From positions 62,001-126,000 of the forward strand of contig NZ_OBDY01000012.1 of assembly GCF_900215205.1 (NCBI RefSeq): DNA of 64,000 nucleotides. Direction: 5' to 3'. The stretch's first letter is position 1, and each line of letters begins with the position of its first letter. Below the pieces are notes generated by a model that was given only the letters and a program-made list of their open reading frames with translations, searched no databases and was not told where the DNA came from. The position numbers and the translations under genes were made by a program. Shown piece after piece: positions 43,685-54,365 of this stretch. This stretch comes from Paractinoplanes atraurantiacus. GTDB taxonomy: Bacteria; Actinomycetota; Actinomycetes; Mycobacteriales; Micromonosporaceae.

Positions 43685-45100
43685 CTACGGCTTCGGCGGC
43701 TTGGCCTTCTCGTAGAGCCACTTCTGGAAGAAGGCGTCGAGCTGCTTGCCCGAGACCTGCTCGGCCAGCGCGATCAGATCGTCGGTGGTGGCGTTGCCGT
43801 CGCGGTGCTCGGAGGTCCACTGCTTGAGCAGCTTGTCGAACGCGGCGTCCCCGATGGTCTTGCGCAGCGCGTAGACGGTCATGCCGCCACGCTGGTAGAC
43901 GGCGTCGCCGAAGATCCGGTTGGCGCCCGGGTCGCCGGTCGTCTCGTTCGTCTGGAGCCAGCCGTAGTTCTCGTAGGTGTCGTCGAAGGCCTGCTCGACG
44001 GTCTGCACCTTCTCGTGCTCGTCCCACAGCCACTCGGCGTACGTGGCGAAGCCCTCGTTGAGCCAGATGTCCTGCCAGCGGTCGAGGGCCACGCTGTCGC
44101 CGAACCACTGATGGGCCAGCTCGTGGGCGACGACGGTCTCGTTCTCGCCGCCGTTGAAGAACGACGGCCCGTACACCGGCCGGGACTGCGTCTCCAGCGC
44201 GTAGCCGATGCGCTGCTCGTCGACGACCACACCGCCGTTGGCGTCGAACGGGTACGGACCGAACTTGGTGGCCAGGAAGTCGGTGATCTCGCCGGTCCTG
44301 GCGATCGACACCGCGGCCGGCCCGTCCGCCGGCAGCGAGTCGGCGACCGCGGTGATCATCGGTTTGCCGCCGTGCGTGGCCGTGGTGATCCGGTACTGGC
44401 CGATCACCACGTAGGACAGATAGCTGGCCATCGGCGACCTCTCGGTCCAGGTCCAGGTGGTCCAGTCGCCCTCGTCGCGGGTCGCGCCCCGCACGCCGTT
44501 GCTGATCACCTCGAGGCCGGACGGCACGGTCATCTCGAGGTGCCAGGTCGCCTTGTCCGACGGGTGGTCGTTCACCGGGTACCAGGTGCTCGCCGACTCG
44601 GGCTGGCCCAGCGCGATCGCCCCGGTCGGCGTCTCGAGCCAGCCGCCCTCGCCGAGTGTGGAGTTCGCCAGACGGGACGGCTGACCGCCGTACTGGATGA
44701 CCGTGGTGAACTCGCGCCCGCGGGCGATGCCGCCGGACGGCTTGACGGTCAGCTCGGCCCCGGAGACCGAGGACGTCGCCTTGGCGCCGTCGACCGTCAC
44801 GTCGCTCACGGCCAGCTTGGAGAGGTCGAGGTTGAACGACGACAGATCCTGCGTGGCGGTCGCGCTGATGGTGGCCGTGCCGGTGAGCTGATCCGTCTTC
44901 GGGTCGAACTTCACCTTCAGGTCGTACGCGGCGACGTCGTACCCGCCGTTGCCGTATTTCGGGAAGTACGGGTCGCCGGCACCGTCGGCCCCGGCGGTGA
45001 ACGAAGAACTCGCCGCCGGCGCGGCTTTGCCGCCGTCGTCGCCCGAACACCCGCTCGCGGCCACCAGGGTGACCGCGAGCACCATCGCTGCACGCCTCAT
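43685..45100 (-). CDS. M1 family zinc metallopeptidase, lipoprotein
   Basis: A 471-residue peptidase with a lipobox (AASGC, Cys about 18), so it is anchored outside the cell. The M1 N-terminal saddle domain is followed by the catalytic domain with HELAHQWFGDS (HExxH zinc site) and the third ligand Glu in LNEGFATYAEWL 19 residues on. The exopeptidase GAMEN motif is replaced by a NGGVVVDEQR region, so substrate choice may differ. It lacks the C-terminal ERAP domain of long M1 enzymes. It follows guaB3 after 9 bp on the same strand. Confidence 0.92.
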   Translation of the reverse strand: MRRAAMVLAVTLVAASGCSGDDGGKAAPAASSSFTAGADGAGDPYFPKYGNGGYDVAAYDLKVKFDPKTDQLTGTATISATATQDLSSFNLDLSKLAVSDVTVDGAKATSSVSGAELTVKPSGGIARGREFTTVIQYGGQPSRLANSTLGEGGWLETPTGAIALGQPESASTWYPVNDHPSDKATWHLEMTVPSGLEVISNGVRGATRDEGDWTTWTWTERSPMASYLSYVVIGQYRITTATHGGKPMITAVADSLPADGPAAVSIARTGEITDFLATKFGPYPFDANGGVVVDEQRIGYALETQSRPVYGPSFFNGGENETVVAHELAHQWFGDSVALDRWQDIWLNEGFATYAEWLWDEHEKVQTVEQAFDDTYENYGWLQTNETTGDPGANRIFGDAVYQRGGMTVYALRKTIGDAAFDKLLKQWTSEHRDGNATTDDLIALAEQVSGKQLDAFFQKWLYEKAKPPKP

Positions 45101-45109
45101 GGCGCGAGG

Positions 45110-46228
45110 TTAGCGGTCGAGGACCAGCGCGACTTTCTGGAACTCCTTGACGTCGCTGTAGCCGCACTTGGCCATCGCGCGCCGGAGCCCGCCGAACAGA
45201 TTGAGCTGGCCGTCGGGACGGTCGGCCGGGCCGAACAGCAGCTCATCGAGGGTGCCGTCAGGCTCACCGGCGATGCAGAAGCCGCCCCGCGGCAGCTGCG
45301 GGTGGCTCGCCGAGGAGTGCCACCAGGCCCCTCCGGCGGGTGCTCCCTCGGCCAGCGAGAGGGGCTCACCGAGCATCACGGCGTCGGCGCCGCACCCGAT
45401 CGCCTTAGCGATATCACCCGAAGTGGAGATGCCACCGTCCGCGATCAGGTGAACGTAGCGGCCGCCGGTCTCGTCCAGATAGTCGCGGCGGGCGGCCGCG
45501 GCGTCGGCGATCGCGGACGCCATCGGCACCCGGATGCCGAGGACGGTGTCGGTGGTGGACCACTCGTCCGCGCCGACGCCGACGATCACACCGGCGGCGC
45601 CGGTGCGCATCAGGTGCAGGGCGGTCTTGTAGTCGGTGCAGCCGCCGACGATGACCGGCAGGTCGAGGTCGGCGATGAACTCCTTGAGGTTGAGCGGCTC
45701 GTCCGTGGTGGACACGTGCTCGGCGCTGACCAGGGTGCCCTGGATGACGAGCAGGTCGACACCGGCGTCGAGCACCACCGGGGCCAGCGCCAGCGTGTGC
45801 TGCGGCGACACCCGGACGGCGACGGTGATGCCACCCTCGCGCATGGTCCGCACCCGCTCGGCGATCAGCTCGGGCCGGATCGGCTCGGAGTAGACCTCCT
45901 GGAGCCGCTTGGTGGCGTCGGCGTCCTCATCGAGCGAGGCCAGCTCCTCCAGGATCTTGGTCGGGTCCTCGTACCTGGTCCAGAGGCCCTCGGCGTTGAG
46001 CACGCCGAGGCCGCCGAGGCGGCCCAGGGCGACCGCGGCCTCCGGGCTCATGGTGGCGTCGGACGGATGCGCGACGCAGGGGATCTTGAAGGGGTACGCG
46101 TCGAGGCGCCACTCGGTGGACACGTCGTCCACGTCGCGCGTGCGCCGGCTCGGGACGATCGCGATGTCGTCCAGGTGATACCCCCGCTGGGCGGTCTTTC
46201 CGAGACCGATCTCCACTACGTCGCGCAT
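45110..46228 (-). CDS. guaB3: GuaB3 family IMP dehydrogenase-related protein
   Basis: A 372-residue (beta/alpha)8 protein of the IMPDH/GMP reductase family without CBS domains. Features: LDDIAIVPSRRTRD at the N terminus, IVGGCTDYKTAL, IADGGISTSGDIAKAIGCGADAVMLGEPL. The catalytic-Cys loop of true IMPDH is not in its usual form (here GVIVGVGADEWSTT), consistent with GuaB3 proteins, some of which have been shown to act as GMP reductases in cyanobacteria. It follows guaB after 12 bp, as in M. tuberculosis Rv3410c-Rv3411c. Confidence 0.92.
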   Translation of the reverse strand: MRDVVEIGLGKTAQRGYHLDDIAIVPSRRTRDVDDVSTEWRLDAYPFKIPCVAHPSDATMSPEAAVALGRLGGLGVLNAEGLWTRYEDPTKILEELASLDEDADATKRLQEVYSEPIRPELIAERVRTMREGGITVAVRVSPQHTLALAPVVLDAGVDLLVIQGTLVSAEHVSTTDEPLNLKEFIADLDLPVIVGGCTDYKTALHLMRTGAAGVIVGVGADEWSTTDTVLGIRVPMASAIADAAAARRDYLDETGGRYVHLIADGGISTSGDIAKAIGCGADAVMLGEPLSLAEGAPAGGAWWHSSASHPQLPRGGFCIAGEPDGTLDELLFGPADRPDGQLNLFGGLRRAMAKCGYSDVKEFQKVALVLDR

Positions 46229-46240
46229 GCTCTGACTTCC

Positions 46241-48253
<2,013 letters not shown>

Positions 48254-48254
<1 letters not shown>

Positions 48255-48278
48255 GCCGGGGGTTTAAGGCCCCCGGCT
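48254..48278. terminator. Bidirectional terminator between the DUF5319 gene and the BldM-like gene
   Basis: 9-bp stem AGCCGGGGG / CCCCCGGCT with a 7-nt loop between convergent stops, 8 bp from the regulator stop; the stem includes the last base of the upstream stop codon. Confidence 0.75.
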
Positions 48279-48285
48279 CAGATCT

Positions 48286-49134
48286 TTAAGCAACCAACCC
48301 GGCTCTGAAGCCGGCCGCCACCGCATGGGCCCTGTCCCGGGCCCCCAGCTTGCGGAAGAGCCGCCGCGCGTGGGTCTTGACGGTGTCCTCCGAGACGAAG
48401 AGCTCCCGCCCGATCTCGGCGTTGCTCTTGCCGTCGGCCATCCCCCGCAACACCTGCAACTCCCGCTCGGTGAGCGTGAGCCGCCGTCCGGCGGGCGCCG
48501 GGTCGGCCACGCCGACCTGGGTCTCGTTGCCCGGCCAGGCCACCATCGGCCGGCCGGTCGCGGGGTCGATCGGGGCATCACCACGCTGCGCCGGCACCAT
48601 CGGCGAGTTCGGCAGCATGGCCGGCACGGCCGCCGCGTTGGGCGAGCCCACGCTGAGACCGTTCTGATAGGCGGCCCGGGCCGCTGTCGAGTTGGTGTTG
48701 CGAGCGCCGCCGGCGACGGTGGCCGGCTGGGCGTTCGCCCCGTTCATCGGCATGCCCTGCGGGCGCACCGGGAGCAGGAGCAGTAGCAGCGCCTTGGCGA
48801 CCACACTGACCAGGTCGTGCTCCACGCCGCGGATGACTCCGCGGGCGCCGGCGGCCACGGCCGCGGCGGCGACGCGCGGGTCCTCGGCACCGAAGAGGAC
48901 GACCTGTGCCTGCGGGGCACGGGCGAGGACGCGCCGGGTGAAGCCGACGCTGTCGGGACGGGTCACGGCGGTGTCAGCCAGGACCACTTCAGCCGGCCGT
49001 TCAGCCAGGCGGATCATGGCCTCGGTCTCGCTGACCGCCGTCCGGACGACGCCAGTCATGCCGAGCCGGGCCGCGGTGGACGCGACGGTCTGGGCCGCCA
49101 ACGGGGTACGGACGCACACGAGGACGGTACGCAC
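48286..49134 (-). CDS. bldM: BldM-type atypical response regulator
   Basis: A 282-residue regulator. The C-terminal 65 residues (LTERELQVLRGMADGKSNAEIGREL, then the FVSEDTVKTHARRLFRKLGARDRAHAV recognition part) match the LuxR domain of Streptomyces BldM very closely, and the gene sits next to whiD and guaB as bldM does. The receiver is degenerate: the acidic pair is absent (VLVCVRTPL) and only one candidate Asp remains (VVLADTAV). A variable Ala/Asn/Pro-rich linker of about 85 residues makes it longer than BldM (about 203). It probably acts without phosphorylation, perhaps as a dimer partner in development; that is inferred. Confidence 0.75.
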   Translation of the reverse strand: MRTVLVCVRTPLAAQTVASTAARLGMTGVVRTAVSETEAMIRLAERPAEVVLADTAVTRPDSVGFTRRVLARAPQAQVVLFGAEDPRVAAAAVAAGARGVIRGVEHDLVSVVAKALLLLLLPVRPQGMPMNGANAQPATVAGGARNTNSTAARAAYQNGLSVGSPNAAAVPAMLPNSPMVPAQRGDAPIDPATGRPMVAWPGNETQVGVADPAPAGRRLTLTERELQVLRGMADGKSNAEIGRELFVSEDTVKTHARRLFRKLGARDRAHAVAAGFRAGLVA

Positions 49135-49365
49135 AGTGATCCTCCTTCTCTCTCAGAGGAGATCACGCGAGGGCCGCAGCATTACGCGCTTTAGATGGAA
49201 AAAATGGGAAAGATCGGTATGAGTTGCTCGACCGATGTCATGCGGCTTCAGAAGACATCGACATGGTGCGTGTGAGTCAGGGATCACCGGGGTAACACCG
49301 CGGCAGGCCTGAGCAAGGGCCCTCATGACCGCACTCCGCGTGGCCACGCGGGAGGAGGGTGTTTC

Positions 49366-49755
49366 ATGTCGAACGTTCGTAGACTGCCCGGGCCCATCGC
49401 CGATCTCTGGGATTGGCAGAGACTGGGACTGTGCCGAGGCCGGGACAGTGCACAGTTCTTCCACCCGGACGGTGAGCGCGGTTCGTCCCGCAACCGCCGG
49501 GAGGCCAAAGCCAAGGCCATGTGCGGCGCCTGCCCGGTTCGGGCCGAGTGCGCCGCCCACGCCCTCGCGGTACGTGAGCCGTACGGGGTCTGGGGAGGCT
49601 TCAGCGAAGCGGAGCGGCTGCGGCTGCTCGCTGTCGGCTGGGAGGACCTCGCCGACCGTCATCACGGACGTGTCGACCTTGCTCGTCTCGAGGCCCGCCT
49701 CGGGCGGCCCCACAAGTCGGCGGTTCCGGCACAGCGGCAGGCGCCGGCGGCCTGA
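49366..49755 (+). CDS. whiD: WhiB-family Fe-S transcription factor (WhiD/WhiB3)
   Basis: A 129-residue Wbl protein. The [4Fe-4S] ligands are all present: C23 (GLCRG), C53 and C56 (MCGAC) and C62 (EC), followed by the GVWGG turn (74-78) and a basic AT-hook-like tail region. Position beside bldM and near guaB/groEL matches whiD of Streptomyces (spore maturation) and whiB3 of M. tuberculosis (redox sensing). These proteins bind the principal sigma factor. ATG with GGGAGGAGG 9 nt upstream. Divergent from the BldM-like gene across 231 bp. Confidence 0.9.
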   Translation: MSNVRRLPGPIADLWDWQRLGLCRGRDSAQFFHPDGERGSSRNRREAKAKAMCGACPVRAECAAHALAVREPYGVWGGFSEAERLRLLAVGWEDLADRHHGRVDLARLEARLGRPHKSAVPAQRQAPAA

Positions 49756-49935
49756 CGCCGGCCCACACCCGGCATGATCATGACGATCCGGTCCCCCTCA
49801 GGGGGCCGGGTCGGGTTGTTCGACGGCTCTTCAACAACCGCTTCGGTGGACATGCAAGCCACCGTATGAGCGACTTGCGCTTTCAAGACGGACCGGTAGT
49901 GCGGCCTTCAACGAAGTGGCACGCGGACGTTCTCA

Positions 49936-51630
49936 TCAGCTGATTTTCACTTTGATCGCATGCCAGCCGGTGGCACCGTCCGGTGCCGGCGGCGCCGGAG
50001 TGCTCGTCTGGGTCTGCCCGTTGCGGTCCGTGGCCCGTACCCGCAGACGATGCTCCCCCGGGCTCGCCTGCCAGGTGTAACTCCACTGCCGCCACGTGTC
50101 CACCGAGACCGTGGCGGCCAGGGTCGCCTCCGCCCACGGCTCGTCGTCGACCTGCACCTCGACCTTCGCGATGCCGGTGTGCTGGGCCCAGGCCACCCCG
50201 CCGATCACGACCGGTCCCGCCTCGCGCTTGGCGCCGTCGCGGGGCGTGTCGATCCGCGACTCCGTCTTGATCGGCCCCTGGGCCGACCATCCGCGCGGCA
50301 CCCAGTAGGCGTCGAAGTCCTCGAACCGGCTCAACTCGATCTCGGTGATCCATTTGCACGCACTCACATAGCCATACAGACCGGGCACGACCATGCGCAC
50401 CGGGAACCCGTGGTCGACCGGCAGCGGCTCCCCGTTCATGCCGATCGTGAGCAGCGCGTCGCGCCCGTCGCGCAGCACGGCCGTCGGTGTCCCGCAGGTC
50501 CACCCGTCGATCGAGCGCTGCACCACCTGATCGGCGCCGGGCAGCGGATCGGCCTCGTCCAGCAGCTCCTTGATCGGCGTGCCCAGCCACAGCGCGTTAC
50601 CGATCAGATCGCCGCCGACCTCATTGCTCACGCACGCGAGCGTCACGTACCGCTCGATCATCGGCCGCTGGAGAAGCTGCTCCCAGGTCAGCGTGATCGG
50701 GTTCCGCACCATCCCGTGGATCCGCAGCTGCCACGTCGCCGGATCGACCTGCGGCGGATAGAGCGCCGTATCGATGCGATAGAAGTCAGCATTTGTCGAT
50801 ACATAGGGCGTGACACCAGAGACCTGCACTCCAGCCGGAACTACCGGTGGCGTCTGCCTCGGCGCCGGCAGCACCACCTCGCTGCGCGCCTGCCGCACCG
50901 CCTGCCGCCCGGTCAGCAGCCTGCCCGCGACGCCACCGACGAGCGCGACGCCGCCGGCCAGCCCCAAAGCCTTCAAAAACCGCCTTCGCTCACTCTCGGT
51001 GAGTCTTTCGGGCCCTTTGAAGTACGCGTCCTGACCGGCACCGGGCTCCACGTACTCGGGTCCGTCGTGGTCCGGGCCGTCCGCCCGCTGCGGGCTGTGC
51101 TGCCCACTCACGCTCAGACCGGCACCCGCGGGACCACCCGCCGCGCCCACGCCGACCGGCGTCGCGGCGGCCGTCCGCGCGCTGCCGGCCGTGGCGATCG
51201 ACGGCGCCCCGGCCATACCGAGAAGCAGGCGCAGCACCCACACGGCCAGCGCCGCCCCCGCCACCGTCGGCAGCCAGGCGAACACGCCCGCGTCGTGCCG
51301 CGTCATCGCGGCCGCCACCCCGATCGCCGCGAACAGCCCGATCCCCGCGACACCGGCCCACCAGCGCCGGGCGGCCAGCAGCCCGACCCCGTACGCGTAA
51401 ATCGCCAATAAAACGGCCGTCCCCACGATCAGAGCCGTCTTGTCGTGCACCCCGAAGACCTGGACCCCGAAGTCCTTGACCGGCCCCGGCACGTTGTCCA
51501 CCACCACGCCACCCACCGCCAGCAGCGGCGCCGACAGCGGCCCGGTCAGCACCGCGACCACCTCGGCCGCCCCCACCGCCACCGCGGCCGCCGCCACACC
51601 GGAGAGCCCGGAGCGCACAGAAAGATTCAC
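49936..51630 (-). CDS. Membrane-bound molybdopterin-dependent oxidoreductase (sulfite oxidase-like)
   Basis: A 564-residue protein: four hydrophobic helices (about 5-150), an extended linker, another hydrophobic stretch (about 225-245, RRRFLKALGLAGGVALVGG, resembling a buried Tat-like segment), then the oxidoreductase Moco domain with the Mo-ligating Cys in VTLACVSNEVGGD and GYVSACKWITEIEL, and a C-terminal Ig-like Mo-co dimerisation domain. The electron acceptor and substrate are unknown. The start is uncertain between GTG 51630 and GTG 51618; GGGGAGG lies at the first and 11 nt before the second. Confidence 0.88.
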   Translation of the reverse strand: MNLSVRSGLSGVAAAAVAVGAAEVVAVLTGPLSAPLLAVGGVVVDNVPGPVKDFGVQVFGVHDKTALIVGTAVLLAIYAYGVGLLAARRWWAGVAGIGLFAAIGVAAAMTRHDAGVFAWLPTVAGAALAVWVLRLLLGMAGAPSIATAGSARTAAATPVGVGAAGGPAGAGLSVSGQHSPQRADGPDHDGPEYVEPGAGQDAYFKGPERLTESERRRFLKALGLAGGVALVGGVAGRLLTGRQAVRQARSEVVLPAPRQTPPVVPAGVQVSGVTPYVSTNADFYRIDTALYPPQVDPATWQLRIHGMVRNPITLTWEQLLQRPMIERYVTLACVSNEVGGDLIGNALWLGTPIKELLDEADPLPGADQVVQRSIDGWTCGTPTAVLRDGRDALLTIGMNGEPLPVDHGFPVRMVVPGLYGYVSACKWITEIELSRFEDFDAYWVPRGWSAQGPIKTESRIDTPRDGAKREAGPVVIGGVAWAQHTGIAKVEVQVDDEPWAEATLAATVSVDTWRQWSYTWQASPGEHRLRVRATDRNGQTQTSTPAPPAPDGATGWHAIKVKIS

Positions 51631-51698
51631 CTCCCCATCCTGCTCCCCCGCCGGCGTCCGCGACGACGCCGTAAGCACCTTGTAAGGAGGGTGGGCCC

Positions 51699-53390
51699 TC
51701 AGGTTCGTCTGATGCGGCGGAGGAAGCGGCGGACGCCGAGTACGGCGCCGGCCCCGATGACAAGGCAGACGATGACCACGAACACCGCCAGCCGGTCCGA
51801 CGCGGTGAGGCTGCCGTCGGTGACGGCGAAGCTCAGGGCGACCGGGACTCCCATGAGGACCAGCGCCATCAGGCCCAGGCCGACCGCGGCCCGCTTGGTG
51901 AGCACGCGCCCGCCGGGCCGCTGCGGCGCCGGCCATCCGGAGACGTCCGGCTGCGGAATCTGTGCCGGGTCGCGCGGTGGCTGGTCGACGCGGAGCGCGG
52001 CCGGGATGTGCGAGTCGAGCCAGGGCAGCGCGGCCGCCACGCCGGCCCACAGGGTGGGCTCGATCGACACCGCGATGCCGTCGTGGCCGACGAAGTACCG
52101 CGCGCCGTCAGGCCACGCCCGGACGATGGCGCAGGCGTCGAAGCGTACGGTCGCCGCCTCCCCACCACGCATGAAGCTGACGCCTTCCGGCCCGATCACC
52201 AGGGCCTCGTCCGGGCCTTCGAGGGAGGCGTACGTCGTGCCCGGCACCGCCGTCTCCGACCGGTTGGGCGCGGCCGCGAAGCCGGCCCAGTCGGCGCGAG
52301 TGCGCGGGGCCATGAGCAGACCGTTGGCCGAGGCCGTGACCGCCACCTCGGCCACTTCGGCCGGGCCGACCGCGCGCATCTCGGCGATCGCCTCGTCGGC
52401 GGTCTGCACGGCCCGGCCGGCCAGCAGGTTGAGCGCCTGGCCGGGCAGCCGGGCGCCCTGCTCCTCGGCGTGGTGCAGGGCCTCGGCCCGCTGCTTCACC
52501 ACGGCCGTCACGTCCGCCTCGTCGATCCGGCCCACCCGCAGCGCGGCCAGCACGTCGACGAAACCGCCGAGGACCGCGCCCTGCTTGTCCGGCAGCGAGT
52601 CGGCGACGGCCGTGACCAGCGCCCGGTCCGCGCCGAGGGGCTCGTAGTTGGCCTGCGCCGTGTAGGAGAGCCCGGCCTCCTGCCGCAGCTCACGCCGCAT
52701 CGCCCGCTCCAGCACGCCGGCGAAGACCGACGAGCGCGCGGCCCGCTCGACCTCGGCGTCCCAGACCAGCACCCCGGAGTTGGCCGTGAAGTAGGCGGGC
52801 GTGACCGGCAGCGCCGACGACGGCGTGGGCGCCGGTTGCCGGGTGCCGCTGGGCAGGTCGAGCCGCAGGCCCTCAGGCACGCCCTCGCCGGCCAGCCACA
52901 GCACCGCGTTCTCCCGGGTGAAGTAGCGCTGCACCCAGGCCCGCAGGTCGTCCTCGGTGATCGCGGGCAGGCCCCACTCGGGATAGCTGGGCATGCCGAA
53001 GTCGCGGGCGCCGTGCCGCCACAGCGACATGCTGTCGGCCGCGCCCTGGTTGCGGCCGTTCGCCTCGGCCTGGAGCAGGTCCTTCTCGACGGCCAGGCGC
53101 TGCATCGGCAGGTCACGCAGCGAGGAGCACACCCCGGTCAGGAAGGCGGCCAGGTCCTCTTCGGAGCCCTGCATGTGGAAGAACGTGTACTCGACCCCGG
53201 TGGCGCCGTTGTAGTGGTAGTCGGCGACCCCGGTCGAGTACAGGGCGAGATGTTCGACCAGGTGGGTGATGCCCCGGCGGTAGAGCGGCTCGTCCGCGAA
53301 GCCGACCCGGAAGGCCAGCCCGGCGTGCGCGGGCCCGGTGGTCGGCGCGAGCAGGGTGGGTACGCCGTCGACGTCCAGTTGCCTGATCAT
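51699..53390 (-). CDS. M16-type peptidase-like protein with C-terminal membrane anchor
   Basis: A 563-residue protein. The inverted zinc motif HLVEH (HxxEH, residues 43-47) and a downstream VEKDLLQAEANG block (about 101-112) mark an M16 domain, followed by a second, catalytically plain M16-like half (to about 400), a soluble region and two membrane helices near the C terminus (about 485-545). It is unusual in having the anchor at the C terminus and no signal peptide, so the peptidase should face the cytoplasm. ATGA overlap with the upstream gene shows translational coupling. Confidence 0.8.
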   Translation of the reverse strand: MIRQLDVDGVPTLLAPTTGPAHAGLAFRVGFADEPLYRRGITHLVEHLALYSTGVADYHYNGATGVEYTFFHMQGSEEDLAAFLTGVCSSLRDLPMQRLAVEKDLLQAEANGRNQGAADSMSLWRHGARDFGMPSYPEWGLPAITEDDLRAWVQRYFTRENAVLWLAGEGVPEGLRLDLPSGTRQPAPTPSSALPVTPAYFTANSGVLVWDAEVERAARSSVFAGVLERAMRRELRQEAGLSYTAQANYEPLGADRALVTAVADSLPDKQGAVLGGFVDVLAALRVGRIDEADVTAVVKQRAEALHHAEEQGARLPGQALNLLAGRAVQTADEAIAEMRAVGPAEVAEVAVTASANGLLMAPRTRADWAGFAAAPNRSETAVPGTTYASLEGPDEALVIGPEGVSFMRGGEAATVRFDACAIVRAWPDGARYFVGHDGIAVSIEPTLWAGVAAALPWLDSHIPAALRVDQPPRDPAQIPQPDVSGWPAPQRPGGRVLTKRAAVGLGLMALVLMGVPVALSFAVTDGSLTASDRLAVFVVIVCLVIGAGAVLGVRRFLRRIRRT

Positions 53391-54331
53391 TGGGCACCTC
53401 CGAGGGCCCAGGCACGGCGCTGGCGAATCTGAGTGGCCGGGTCGCCGAGGTAGTGCCACGGATACTCCTCGGCGTAATCGCCGAGCATGCGGAACATGGC
53501 GGCGGCCGAGGCCCGGTCGCCCAGCATGCTGAAGACGAGGGCGAAGCTGCTGGCCGCCCGCACCCAGCCGTAGTCGCGGCCGAAAGCGGGATGGAGCACG
53601 CTGCGCCGGGCCGCCTCGTAGATCTCGTTTCGTACCGGCTCGCTGGAGAGGAACCGCTGGTCCTCGCCTTCGGCAAGGTCGATCCAGTGCTCGAGGTACG
53701 CGTCGACGACCAGGAAGCCCTGCACCGAGCCCTCGGGCGCGGCCAGCACCGCCTCCCGGGCCCACGGGTGCAGCAGCTCCCAGCTCCCGCTCCACTTCGG
53801 GCAGAGCGACTGGAGCAGGGCGTTCTGCGCCGGCAGGTGGTGCGGGGCGAGGGCGATGACCTTGTCGTAGCGGCGGCGGATCTCGGCCAGGCCCACCTCC
53901 AGGCCACGTCCGGAGGTCAGCCGGGCCGTCCACAGGGCCGGGTCACCGGGGTTGCGGGCGACGCCGTCGATCAGCACGGCCTCGGCCCGGCGCAACCGCT
54001 CGTGAAAGGTGGCGAACTGGTCGGCGCTCACATGCTCGGCGCGGGCCGAGGTACGGATCTTCCAGCCGATGCTGGTCCACCGTCGGCCGAGTGCGGCGGC
54101 GGCCGTGCTGTCCTGCGGGTCGTCGGCGAGGACCTTCTCGAGGGTCTCCTCGGCGCCCGGAACCTCGGCCACGACGCCCAGGAGCATCGAGCGGCCGGTG
54201 GGTGGCAGGGGGTCGACGACGGTGCGGACCTGGACCCAGTCGCGGGCGGTCATAGCTGTCCGGACGACGCGGGCCTCGGGGTAGTGATCGGCCACATCGA
54301 ACAGCACTTCGGCTGGCATGGCGGGCAGCAT
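53387..54331 (-). CDS. TPR-like protein of unknown function
   Basis: A 314-residue, soluble, mostly helical protein with tetratricopeptide-like features (ERLRRAEAVLIDGVARNPGDPALWTARL, then RRRYDKVIALAPHHLPAQNALLQSL). No catalytic motif or membrane segment. The conserved-looking LCPKWSGSWELLHPWAREA block suggests a defined family, possibly DUF4034-like, but I cannot confirm that. It overlaps the M16-like gene by 4 bp, so the two probably work together. Start is uncertain between ATG 54331 and ATG 54319. Confidence 0.7.
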   Translation of the reverse strand: MLPAMPAEVLFDVADHYPEARVVRTAMTARDWVQVRTVVDPLPPTGRSMLLGVVAEVPGAEETLEKVLADDPQDSTAAAALGRRWTSIGWKIRTSARAEHVSADQFATFHERLRRAEAVLIDGVARNPGDPALWTARLTSGRGLEVGLAEIRRRYDKVIALAPHHLPAQNALLQSLCPKWSGSWELLHPWAREAVLAAPEGSVQGFLVVDAYLEHWIDLAEGEDQRFLSSEPVRNEIYEAARRSVLHPAFGRDYGWVRAASSFALVFSMLGDRASAAAMFRMLGDYAEEYPWHYLGDPATQIRQRRAWALGGAQ

Positions 54332-54365
54332 AGATGATTTTGATCTTCACCATGTGCCCGCCTTT

